Source: Gracilinema caldarium
GTDB taxonomy: Bacteria > Spirochaetota > Spirochaetia > Treponematales > Breznakiellaceae
Direction: 5' to 3'
Length of the DNA stretch: 64,000 nt
Assembly (NCBI RefSeq): GCF_029265695.1
Contig: NZ_JAJUHW010000011.1
Coordinates: 1 to 64,000 of the forward strand
A program made the position numbers and the translations under genes. The notes beneath the pieces were generated by a model. That model did no database searches. It was given only the letters and a program-made list of their open reading frames with translations, and had not been told where the DNA came from. This document shows, piece by piece, positions 8,170 through 16,092 of the stretch. Numbering within the stretch: position 1 is the first letter of the stretch; each line of letters begins with the position of its first letter.

Positions 8170-9230
8170 CGTGAAGTTGTAAAGCCTCCGGTTTTTTCGA
8201 AATTGGTAACAAATTCTGCAATACCCTTATATAACGCTTCGGAAAACTTCTGCAAGTAGGTCCCATCGCTCATCAATAGGGCATCCTGGAGATTGGTGAT
8301 AAAGCCTAGTTCCACTAACACAGAGGGCATTTTTGCATTGCGCACCACAAACCATTCTTCGGCCTTTATTCCCCGGGAAGGAATTCGGTCTCCCAGAGAG
8401 GTATCGAGCTGACCCAGGATGTGCTTTGCTAACAGGATGCTTTCAGTGGTGAATTCTTCTTCGAGCATGGCATTTAAGATAGGCAGGACCTCGGTTGATT
8501 CCTGGTATTTTTTAGGATCCACCACGGTCCGACGGTATTCAGGGCTGAGATACCAGACCTCATAGCCTCGGGCATTTTTGTTAAATGAAGCATTAGCATG
8601 GATAGAAATATACAAAATAGCTTCGTGTTCGCCGAGCTGTATAGAATTTGCGATAGAAACCCGGTCATCCAGCGTAGGATAGGTATCGCTCGATCGGGTC
8701 ATGAGGATGCGTTTTTCGGGGTATTGCGCCACAAGCGCATCATACACCTGTTTTCCCACCGTAAGGGTTATGTTTTTTTCCTGGAGGGTCACCTTTTTTT
8801 TATGTATCGTATGTTCCGCAATGGCTCCGCTGTCCCTTCCTCCATGACCGGGATCTATCACGATGGCCGCAATGCGGTACAGGCTTTGATTCGTCGTCTT
8901 TATAGAAGCAAGAGCCTTTTCAAGGCCCTGCAGGGTCTCTGAAGGAAAGAAAAGTGTTCCGCCTGAGTAACGGGGCGGAGGAAGATGAACCACATAGCGG
9001 CCGTCGATGATAAAAGGTAAGGCGTTTTCACCCGACTCGGCGCTAAAACTGATCCGGTGTTCCGGTGTAAGAAGCAGTCCCGCTTGCAGAAGCGGATCCC
9101 ACTGAAGCTTTGCAGACAAACCGGTGAGCACCTTGGATAGCTCCACATCCTCTGCAAAGCCTGGCATGAGGGCAACAAAAAAGAGTACGAATAAAAGATG
9201 CCGCCGACCTTGCGTTCCGCCCTTTTTCAT
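8166..9230 (-). CDS. N-acetylmuramoyl-L-alanine amidase (Amidase_3)
   Basis: Zinc amidase that cleaves the bond between N-acetylmuramic acid and the stem peptide in the periplasm. It begins with a signal peptide (HLLFVLFFVALMPGFA). After an N-terminal region of about 110 residues comes the Amidase_3 domain with zinc ligands in IDPGHGGRDSG (His about 120), LQEKN (Glu 142) and ISIHANAS (His 212), and the catalytic Glu in VLVELGFITN (308). ATG at 9230 overlaps the stop of the ATP-grasp gene (TGATG); an in-frame GTG lies one codon upstream. The downstream GerMN gene is translationally coupled. Confidence 0.92.
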   Translation of the reverse strand: MKKGGTQGRRHLLFVLFFVALMPGFAEDVELSKVLTGLSAKLQWDPLLQAGLLLTPEHRISFSAESGENALPFIIDGRYVVHLPPPRYSGGTLFFPSETLQGLEKALASIKTTNQSLYRIAAIVIDPGHGGRDSGAIAEHTIHKKKVTLQEKNITLTVGKQVYDALVAQYPEKRILMTRSSDTYPTLDDRVSIANSIQLGEHEAILYISIHANASFNKNARGYEVWYLSPEYRRTVVDPKKYQESTEVLPILNAMLEEEFTTESILLAKHILGQLDTSLGDRIPSRGIKAEEWFVVRNAKMPSVLVELGFITNLQDALLMSDGTYLQKFSEALYKGIAEFVTNFEKTGGFTTSR

Positions 9231-10837
9231 CACCTATTCCGCTCTGCCGCCTGAGATATAAGCTCATCAATATAGTAAAGGGCACCCTGATAGGAACCAC
9301 GAACAAAGGCCTGCCAAAAACGACGGCCTAAAATGGTCATGCCGGTCTGAGGCTGTGTTACTACAGGTAATTCAAGTCCGGTAATAGTTCTCAGCACCTG
9401 GAGACTTTCTTCGGGGCTCCGACCATGGTAATCTTTTAAAGAAGCCTGGAAAAGCTCCGGAAAAGCAAAGATGGAGATGGCCCCCTTCGCTACAGCATCT
9501 AGATCCGCATTGTTTGCGGGCATAGCAAAAAGTCTTTGGGCCAGGTCCGGGGAGAGCGGGTAAGCCGGAGGTGGAAATGACAGGACCGATGCTGGGCTTT
9601 CGGTAAATAAAAAGGCTTCGGTTTCCGCATGGGGACTTGCGAGGCGTATCCAGATCCGGCGGGCCGCATCTTCTGCGGCTTGTATGGCCGCATCACGGTC
9701 AGGCAGGGCGCTGATGACGTTGCCGCATTTAGTAACGTTATTTTCCGGGAACTGCACCCGGGACCCTTTGGAGATCCTCGAAAAGACATCTTTAATGCCC
9801 GGAATAGTTTTCGCTTCATCAATTCCATACAGTTCAGCCACCTGGCCGGGGATAGAAATAAATGCTCGTTCAGCGCTGGTCCAGGTGCGAATTGGTTCGA
9901 GGGGTCCCGGCGCTTCGCCGATGGCAACAGCGATAGCTGCTTTTGTGGGTTCCACCCCGGAAGCGTAAGGATAGGTCCAGCCTGACATATAGCCCCCGGA
10001 AAGGCGGGCCGCAATTTCGCCGATCATAGGACCCTGGGGAGTAAGCTTGACATCCCCCTTGGCAGCCCCGTTGGTAATGCCGAGGGCCCGGACTCCCGCC
10101 TTAAAGGTCTCAACCAGCACTGCGGCCTCTTGCTCCGGAAGCGCAGTCGGCATGGTGTGACCCATTTCTATAAAATAGGGTGGAAAGAAAATATGCCGGT
10201 CAGCCAGGCCGCAGATGCTTATATTCCCTTGATACACAATCGCATCGACAGAAAATTCCGGGCCCTCCATGTATTCTTCCACAATTGCCCGGCCGGACCG
10301 GGAAAAGTTAAGCGCGTCCTGCAGGGCTGCCCGCAGGTCTTCTGCCGAATCGGCCCGCCTGCAGCCCCGGGCGCCCATGTTGTCTACCGGTTTTACGACC
10401 ACGGGAAAAGAAAAGGGCAGCGCCGGAAGGCTCCCTGCGGTAAATTGGGATTGATGAACGATAACAAATTCGGGGGATGGAACCCCCGCTTCTTTGAAGC
10501 GCCGCCGCATCCGTTCTTTATCTGAGGCGTCTAAAGCAGCTTCGTAGGGAATGCCCGGAAGCCCGAGCCGTTCTGCAACCCAGGCGACGGAGGCAGAAAA
10601 ATCGGTTCCAGCCGTTATAATCCCTGAGAGACCGCCATCCATTTTAAGGGACCGGGCAAAGGTTTCCAGTGCTTCCTTGTCTTTGAGGTCGATTTTTTCG
10701 AACCGGTCCGCCAAACCGACACAAGCAGCATTGGGATCCGCATCGACCACTATGGCCTCAAGGCCTCGTTCTTTTGCAAAGTTAATGGCCGGTTTCTGCA
10801 TGATACCGGCGCCTAAGATCAATATCCTTTGTTTCAT
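9230..10837 (-). CDS. ATP-grasp carboxylate-amine/thiol ligase family protein with extra C-terminal domain
   Basis: ATP-dependent ligase of 535 aa. Residues 1-115 form a Rossmann-like pre-ATP-grasp domain (ILILGAGIMQKPAINFAKE). Residues 116-305 are the ATP-grasp fold (FPVVVKPVDNMGARGCRRA, VEEYMEGPEFSVDAIV, GAAKGDVKLTPQGPMIGEIAARLSGG). Such enzymes activate a carboxylate as acyl phosphate for attack by an amine. The substrate cannot be told. Residues 400-535 form an unrecognised domain not found in CarB or PurK. The gene lies 11 nt after the PseG/methyltransferase fusion and is coupled to the amidase, so a cell-surface product is likely. Confidence 0.75.
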   Translation of the reverse strand: MKQRILILGAGIMQKPAINFAKERGLEAIVVDADPNAACVGLADRFEKIDLKDKEALETFARSLKMDGGLSGIITAGTDFSASVAWVAERLGLPGIPYEAALDASDKERMRRRFKEAGVPSPEFVIVHQSQFTAGSLPALPFSFPVVVKPVDNMGARGCRRADSAEDLRAALQDALNFSRSGRAIVEEYMEGPEFSVDAIVYQGNISICGLADRHIFFPPYFIEMGHTMPTALPEQEAAVLVETFKAGVRALGITNGAAKGDVKLTPQGPMIGEIAARLSGGYMSGWTYPYASGVEPTKAAIAVAIGEAPGPLEPIRTWTSAERAFISIPGQVAELYGIDEAKTIPGIKDVFSRISKGSRVQFPENNVTKCGNVISALPDRDAAIQAAEDAARRIWIRLASPHAETEAFLFTESPASVLSFPPPAYPLSPDLAQRLFAMPANNADLDAVAKGAISIFAFPELFQASLKDYHGRSPEESLQVLRTITGLELPVVTQPQTGMTILGRRFWQAFVRGSYQGALYYIDELISQAAERNR

Positions 10838-10848
10838 TATCTTATTCC

Positions 10849-12816
10849 CTATTCTTTTATGGCGTAGGCTTCAAAGGTATCACCCAAAGAAAATATTTGA
10901 CTGATCCTATACAGCATCCTATATATGACTGTTTTTTTCGACTTTGCAAAGGGTCCTAAAAGGGGAAACCGTTCCGGATGGTGCCCCGTATTGACCGTTT
11001 TTACCAGTCGAAAGCCAAAACGCTTCAAGATCGGGCCGCTTTTCGCGGGGCTCCAGATGGTCCAATGATCAGGAGGACTGTGTTCCAAAAAGGAGTGGGG
11101 TCGGGCCCGACCCGAAATGCCAGAACCAGAAGGGGTAGAAAAGGCAAGGATTCCCCCTTTTTTAAGGAGGGCGGCGGCCCCTTTCAGGGCGGTACCTAGG
11201 TCCTGAAAGTGTTCAATCACATACCAAAGCGTAACCACATCCATAGCTTGGCCGCCGGTCAGGGGGCTCAGGTCCGTTTCGGGGAAAAGGCCCTGGAGTA
11301 CCGGTACTCCCACATGGTCCTGAACATAGCGAACCGCATCGGATGAGGGGTCGAGGCCCCGGACAGACCACCCCAGGTCGCGGCCGGCGGCCAGAAAGGG
11401 GCCATAGGCACAGCCGATATCAAGGAGTCTGACCGGATCCTCTAGGGTCTTGGTATGAGGCAAGAGGCTTTGAATCCTTTCGAGCCGGGCCTGGGCCATA
11501 CGAACCAGGTTGGGAAAGTCTTCGATATAAGTTTTGCCATACTGTTTCTTGTAGTCTTCCAGAAAATAGGCTCCGTCATAGGTAATGGGAGGTTCGTTGG
11601 GGCGGCTCATATAGGTGATGCCGCAGGTCCTGCAGCGGAAATAGGTTCGTTCAGGTAAGCGGGCAAGGACTTTTCTGTGCCGGGGCTGCCTGTCGTAGCA
11701 GAGGGGACAACGGCTGTGGCCGGGAAAGGTCCAGCGGCTCAAGGTGGCAGCCAGGGCCATGGGTTCCTTCTGGGGAGGAATATGGCGCTGGGCTGCTTTG
11801 CAGCTCATTTCTAGGATGCTTTGATATTGAGATTTTTTGACCAGGAGCCGCCCTGCCCTTGCGGCGGCCCGGCGGCCATACCCAAAGGAATAAAGCCCTG
11901 CCGAAAGACTTAATACTTCGTGGTACCCCGTCGGAGAAACTAGGGCGACCGGGAGCCGGGCCGCCAGGGCTTCGAAGGCGGTAAGGCCGAAATGGGTAAT
12001 AAGAAGGTCATAGCGGCAGAGGGTTTCGGCAAGCCCTGAGGGGCTCTCCAGGATCTGTACACCCTGACGAGCTAGGGCGGTTCGCTCTTCCTGGGAAATA
12101 AGGCGGTTTTTTGGGCCAATCACTAGGGTAATCCAGTTTGCAGGGACAAAGTCCATTAGCCCCTGAACTACAGGGATGCTTAAGCATCGTTCGTCTTCAG
12201 CACCGAAACTGACCAAAATGCGAATTGTCCTGGGGGCCCCTGGGCCTTCGCCCTTTCTGTTTTGGCACCATAAGAAGGCTTTCTGAAAGTCTGCTTCTGC
12301 GGGGAAATCCTCCCGCAGCTTTTCTGGAAGGGTAAGAAACGCTGTCTGAGCAAGATTAGCCCTGTCCTGTGAACCCGCGGCGCGGCAGAGGCTCCGAAAG
12401 GGGAACAGGCGGGAACACAGGGGGGCGCAAAGACTTAAAAGCCGCACCACAAGAGAAAATCGCTTTGGCCCCGGCAGTATGTCAATGAGGTAGTCAAAGC
12501 GGTTGCGGCAGGAACCGCCTTCATCGATACCGACTAAGGGGGCCCGGCTCGCCCATTGGCGAAAAAGCTTGCCATCGGTTCTGAATCCGTCTATGACAAT
12601 AAAGCGCCAGGAGGGTACTGCAAGGGCTTCCGTGTCGTTCATATGCGGAATGGTCTCATCCACAGATTCCGGCTTGTGGTTGTAAAGGTAGACTTCTACC
12701 CCGCGGGCTGCAAAATCCTGAACGAGTCTGCGGCACCGAGCTATATGGCCGCCGCCAGATCCAGGGCGGCTGTTTGGAATAACGAGTATCGGTGCGGGTT
12801 TTTCGCTTCCGTTCAT
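10849..12816 (-). CDS. Fusion: PseG-like UDP-sugar hydrolase/glycosyltransferase, zinc ribbon, SAM methyltransferase
   Basis: Three modules in 655 aa. Residues 1-345 resemble the GT-B fold of PseG/MurG relatives (SGGGHIARCRRL near the start; THFGLTAFEALAARLPVALV late), usually acting on nucleotide-activated sugars. Residues 370-398 hold a CX2C-X21-CX2C zinc ribbon. Residues 430-600 are a class I methyltransferase (LLDIGCAYGPF, then VVTLWYVIEHFQDLG). C-methyltransferases for deoxysugars often have such a zinc module. The fusion suggests a sugar that is both cleaved or transferred and methylated. ATG at 12816 overlaps the spsF-like stop (TGATG). Confidence 0.7.
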   Translation of the reverse strand: MNGSEKPAPILVIPNSRPGSGGGHIARCRRLVQDFAARGVEVYLYNHKPESVDETIPHMNDTEALAVPSWRFIVIDGFRTDGKLFRQWASRAPLVGIDEGGSCRNRFDYLIDILPGPKRFSLVVRLLSLCAPLCSRLFPFRSLCRAAGSQDRANLAQTAFLTLPEKLREDFPAEADFQKAFLWCQNRKGEGPGAPRTIRILVSFGAEDERCLSIPVVQGLMDFVPANWITLVIGPKNRLISQEERTALARQGVQILESPSGLAETLCRYDLLITHFGLTAFEALAARLPVALVSPTGYHEVLSLSAGLYSFGYGRRAAARAGRLLVKKSQYQSILEMSCKAAQRHIPPQKEPMALAATLSRWTFPGHSRCPLCYDRQPRHRKVLARLPERTYFRCRTCGITYMSRPNEPPITYDGAYFLEDYKKQYGKTYIEDFPNLVRMAQARLERIQSLLPHTKTLEDPVRLLDIGCAYGPFLAAGRDLGWSVRGLDPSSDAVRYVQDHVGVPVLQGLFPETDLSPLTGGQAMDVVTLWYVIEHFQDLGTALKGAAALLKKGGILAFSTPSGSGISGRARPHSFLEHSPPDHWTIWSPAKSGPILKRFGFRLVKTVNTGHHPERFPLLGPFAKSKKTVIYRMLYRISQIFSLGDTFEAYAIKE

Positions 12817-13520
12817 CAACCCACCTCTTTATTATGATAGGCTTTTAAAATGGTCTCCCCTCGGTACCGCAGCGGAATATCATTTTTATTTTCTGCTGCA
12901 AGAGCGGTGATTGCGGGGTACAGCCTTTGTGCTCGCTCATAATCCTCATAGGTATCCACGGTGAGACGCACCTGGGGCTCCCGCCACTTGAGAGGACAGA
13001 GGGGGCGGTGCAAATAAAAAATGTTCGGATTATTATACAAGTAGGGACAGACATGTTCCCGGTCATAGGAGGAAGAGCTTTCCCGGTCCGCACGAAACAG
13101 AGCTTCGGCTTTGATGATTTCCACGCCGCTTCCATAGGGCATGCTGGTCAGGGTGCCGTAATCGGCTTCCAAGGCTATGCTTTCCTGGGCGCTCATCCAG
13201 GCAGCGTCGGTAAATACAAAGGGGTTGTCCGCGGTGGCCCGTATACAGTAGTCGAGTGCAAAGGCTTTGCATGCCAGCACAAAACGGCGAAGCACATCAT
13301 CTTTAGGACCTGCTATGATATCAAAGCCTGCGACTTCTGCGATGGGCTTAAAAGCCTCATATGAATCCTCCGGGCAGGCGAGTATATGATGCTGTACCGG
13401 GATGAATGACAGGGCTTCCAAAACCCGAAACAACAGGGGCTCCCCATGCAGAGGCAGGAGCGCCTTGCGGGGAAGCCTGCTTGAATCAAGCCGGGCCTGA
13501 ACGATGACGCCGAAGTTCAT
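12816..13520 (-). CDS. spsF: Cytidylyltransferase-like protein (SpsF/NeuA family)
   Basis: A 234-aa nucleotide-sugar transferase of the SpsF type. The N-terminal VIVQARLDSSRLPRKALLPL is the nucleotide-binding signature, and CIRATADNPFV carries the metal-binding Asp region. CMP-sugar synthesis in the cytoplasm is the likely activity; the sugar is unknown. SpsF-like enzymes act in spore-coat, flagellin and surface glycan pathways. Its ATG overlaps the upstream gene's stop by 3 nt and its own stop overlaps the next start, so it is tightly coupled in the cluster. Confidence 0.8.
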   Translation of the reverse strand: MNFGVIVQARLDSSRLPRKALLPLHGEPLLFRVLEALSFIPVQHHILACPEDSYEAFKPIAEVAGFDIIAGPKDDVLRRFVLACKAFALDYCIRATADNPFVFTDAAWMSAQESIALEADYGTLTSMPYGSGVEIIKAEALFRADRESSSSYDREHVCPYLYNNPNIFYLHRPLCPLKWREPQVRLTVDTYEDYERAQRLYPAITALAAENKNDIPLRYRGETILKAYHNKEVG

Positions 13521-14470
13521 TCAGCATCCTCCCATAGTTCGGTAAGCTGCCGGGCATCCAGGCGGAACCGATATTTGTAAAGCGCTACCCATGCGCGGAC
13601 ATCGCGGAAGTTTTTCCAGGCCGTTTTCCAGCCCTCGCCTGATTTTAAAAAATAATGGAAAAAGCGCCGCCAGGGCAAATGAGCCGTATCGCCCCGGAAT
13701 ACGGGGGCAATGTTTTTAAGGTAAAAACGGCGGTAATCGGGATGTATGGAGGTATCTTGAGGAGCCAGATTGCCATCGTAGAGCACCTTGACAAGCTGGG
13801 AAGATGCAATTTTTTCCCCCCACAGGTGGGCCCGGAATCCAAAATCCATAAGCTGCCAGTAGGGGCTTTTAAGGGTAGCATCATAACCGGTGAGCTTGAT
13901 GAATTTTTCTGTGCGGTAAATACCCACTCCATCAAAGGGATATAACGAAAGGGAACCTTCTTTAACGGGTACGAAGGGGATTGTTTTTATGCTGCCCCGA
14001 TACAGGGCGGGGACTATGAGGGTCGGCAGGGCCTCAAAATGGCTGTTCTGCACTACCGGCACGGTGCACAAAATATCGTTTTGCAGAAGCCGGTCCGCAA
14101 TCCTCCCTGCCCCGCCGCTTTGAACAAAACGGACATCGTTCCAAAGCACAAAAAAAAGGGGAGTTCTTACCTCCATGGCGGCAATGTTGATCTGTTCTCC
14201 CGGCGAAGAACTTTCCCGGAGCAGCAAAAACTGCGCAAAGGGATAACGCTGGGAAAGTTCCTCCATATCGTATGATTCTTTTCCTGTTTCTACGGAGATG
14301 ACAAAATCAAAACCTGCCTTCTCCAGGTCCTGAAACAGGCTCCTGCGCAGATAACGGCCGCCGCGGCTCAGGAGCACCGCCGTAATACCCGTAGTTCCTG
14401 CCCGTTCCCCTCTGCCGATAACCGTATAAGAAGGCACGTCCTGGTTAAAAGTTGAAGGTATAGTACTCAT
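13517..14470 (-). CDS. Glycosyltransferase-like protein of the spiro-SPASM cluster
   Basis: A 317-aa protein with GT-A-like features: a Rossmann start (GITAVLLSRGGRYLRRSLFQ), VISVETGKES, FFVLWNDVRF in place of a DxD region, and FDGVGIYRTEKF. No signal peptide or membrane span is seen. The donor and acceptor are unknown. ATG at 14470 has AAGGA 5 nt upstream and lies 26 nt inside the end of the spiro-SPASM gene; an upstream in-frame start would overlap further without a better ribosome site. It may be an inactive or sensor-type GT, since the DxD motif is unclear. Confidence 0.6.
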   Translation of the reverse strand: MSTIPSTFNQDVPSYTVIGRGERAGTTGITAVLLSRGGRYLRRSLFQDLEKAGFDFVISVETGKESYDMEELSQRYPFAQFLLLRESSSPGEQINIAAMEVRTPLFFVLWNDVRFVQSGGAGRIADRLLQNDILCTVPVVQNSHFEALPTLIVPALYRGSIKTIPFVPVKEGSLSLYPFDGVGIYRTEKFIKLTGYDATLKSPYWQLMDFGFRAHLWGEKIASSQLVKVLYDGNLAPQDTSIHPDYRRFYLKNIAPVFRGDTAHLPWRRFFHYFLKSGEGWKTAWKNFRDVRAWVALYKYRFRLDARQLTELWEDAE

Positions 14471-16028
14471 CACAGTCCTTGCAAATACCAGTGTAATTTT
14501 TTTGAGCATGTTCCATATAGCTTATATGGGCTTTTTGCCACAGAGCATCCATTGTTTCGGTAAATATGTTCCCCAGCACATCAGTCCGGTGGATATCTTC
14601 CTTGCAGCGTGTTACCGTCCCGTCAAGGAGTATGACCATGTCCCGCAAAAGGTGCCAGCAGGGATGCCGTATGAGGGGTGAAATGTCGCCCGCCCGCTTC
14701 TGGGGGAGAAAACCAGAAAAATAATCATATTTCTGGATAATGACCTCCGCACCCCGGGCCTTCCAGTGGTGGTAAAACTGCTCTATATCATCCTCCGCAC
14801 CTTTTACACGGATAGCCTGGACATAGGTCGCCCACGGGAAATGCTGGAGCAGCAGATCGGCAAAACGGTTTGCCTCATCATATCCGGTGCCGCGGATTTC
14901 CCGGTACCGCTCAGGGCTTTTAGCGTCCAAGGACACTATCCAGCTTAAGGGTGGCAGGTTATTAGTCCCCCGCCGAAGAGGAGCCGAATTTCTTGCCGCC
15001 GCTGCAAAGCGCTCAATCTGGGATGCGGTCCAACCTATACCACTTGTTTCAACAATGAGTGCCAGTTCGGGCCTTTCCAGCACCGCCACGATTAGCTCGA
15101 CAGCCTGGGGATGCAGGGAGATTTCACCCCAAAGACTGAGATCGATGACCCCTTCGCCGGAAAATGCCACAATTTTGTCCAGTATGGATTTAAAGGCATC
15201 GAGGGACATGAAAGCATTAAGCGAAGGATCGCCGAACTGGGGATAGGGACAAAGGGTGCAGCGCTGAGGACAGGGCTGGGATACTTGAATTTGGAAAAAA
15301 GCAGGGAGGGTTCTTAAAAGTTCTGGATGGGCCTTAAGGAGCTCCGGCGCTTTATCTGCCCGATCAAGGCCTGCATCGATAAGCCGCTTAAGGAGAATGT
15401 GGTTACGTTTTGAATCTGCGGCTAAAGTAAGACGGTAGGACCTGAGGTCCACAGGGGAAATTTCCGTTTCAATATCAAAGGAATTGATATCCTTTTGGAG
15501 AACCTGGAACAGGGCATCCCGGCTCACCAGCCCAGTTTGAACGGGTTCACCCCTTTGAGATGTCTCCGTTGAGGCTTGAGCACCTATACTATTTTTATAT
15601 ATTGATAAAAGGATGGCTGCTGTGGAGGGGGCTAAAAGTTCCGGTGCAAAACCATAGGGCCAGCCGTCTGCAAAGGTATATTCGGAAGCCCAGCGCAGAT
15701 GCCGTTCCGCCATGGCTTGGGTCAAATCCGGATCCAGCAAGGGACAGTCCGCCCAGGCATAGTACAGGAGGTCCTGCCCCTGGGAAAGCTCTGCCAGGCT
15801 CTCTAAAAGGTTCAGCACCGTCCATTGCGGCTTTTTAATTATAATACAGCCACCGGGCAAGAGAGATTCATCAATTGTATCCAGAAGAAAGAGATAAACA
15901 TCCGAAACATGGGGGAATGAGCGGGCCCGTTCCACCGCCAGTGCGAGGGCTGATTTACCTTGAGTGAGGTTTTCGAGTGCGTAGGGGGACAAAGATTGTC
16001 CGCCGAATAAAACAACTGGGGCTTTCAT
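14445..16028 (-). CDS. Spiro-SPASM protein: nucleotidyltransferase-like plus radical SAM/SPASM
   Basis: A 527-aa protein of the family I know as spiro-SPASM (restricted to spirochetes). Residues 1-190 look like a nucleotidyltransferase (VVLFGGQSLSPYALENLTQG, YYAWADCPLLDPDL). The radical-SAM CX3CX2C motif is CPQRCTLC (Cys253, 257, 260). The C terminus has SPASM-type cysteines (HPCWHLL, TVTRCKEDI, GICKDCDEYY) for an auxiliary iron-sulfur cluster. It probably modifies a peptide, protein or sugar by radical chemistry; the substrate is unknown. ATG at 16028 (MKAPVVLF) is chosen because a promoter ends 7 nt upstream; the longer frame runs into xseA. Confidence 0.8.
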   Translation of the reverse strand: MKAPVVLFGGQSLSPYALENLTQGKSALALAVERARSFPHVSDVYLFLLDTIDESLLPGGCIIIKKPQWTVLNLLESLAELSQGQDLLYYAWADCPLLDPDLTQAMAERHLRWASEYTFADGWPYGFAPELLAPSTAAILLSIYKNSIGAQASTETSQRGEPVQTGLVSRDALFQVLQKDINSFDIETEISPVDLRSYRLTLAADSKRNHILLKRLIDAGLDRADKAPELLKAHPELLRTLPAFFQIQVSQPCPQRCTLCPYPQFGDPSLNAFMSLDAFKSILDKIVAFSGEGVIDLSLWGEISLHPQAVELIVAVLERPELALIVETSGIGWTASQIERFAAAARNSAPLRRGTNNLPPLSWIVSLDAKSPERYREIRGTGYDEANRFADLLLQHFPWATYVQAIRVKGAEDDIEQFYHHWKARGAEVIIQKYDYFSGFLPQKRAGDISPLIRHPCWHLLRDMVILLDGTVTRCKEDIHRTDVLGNIFTETMDALWQKAHISYMEHAQKNYTGICKDCDEYYTFNF

Positions 16029-16035
16029 ATCCCTT

Positions 16036-16064
16036 ACTGTATCGGCATTCCGCCGATTGTCCAA
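16036..16064 (-). promoter_or_regulatory. Promoter of the spiro-SPASM gene (leaderless architecture)
   Basis: On the minus strand TTGGAC (16064-16059), 17-nt spacer, TACAGT (16041-16036), then AAGGGAT and ATG. The -10 box ends 7 nt before the start codon, so transcription should start at the A of ATG. Its -35 overlaps that of the divergent xseA promoter. Confidence 0.65.
16041..16057. promoter_or_regulatory. Inverted repeat inside the divergent promoter region
   Basis: ATCGGC-ATTCC-GCCGAT is a perfect 6-bp inverted repeat filling the -35/-10 spacer of the spiro-SPASM promoter and touching the xseA -35 box. It is a candidate operator for a dimeric repressor acting on one or both genes. Confidence 0.45.
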
Positions 16065-16085
16065 TAGGCTTCCCTCGCGTATACT
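16057..16085 (+). promoter_or_regulatory. xseA promoter (leaderless architecture)
   Basis: TTGTCC (16057-16062), 17-nt spacer, TATACT (16080-16085). ATG at 16093 follows after 7 nt with no Shine-Dalgarno site. An in-frame TTG at 16057 lies inside the -35 box and so cannot be in the mRNA. Confidence 0.75.
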
Positions 16086-16092
16086 GAAAAAC

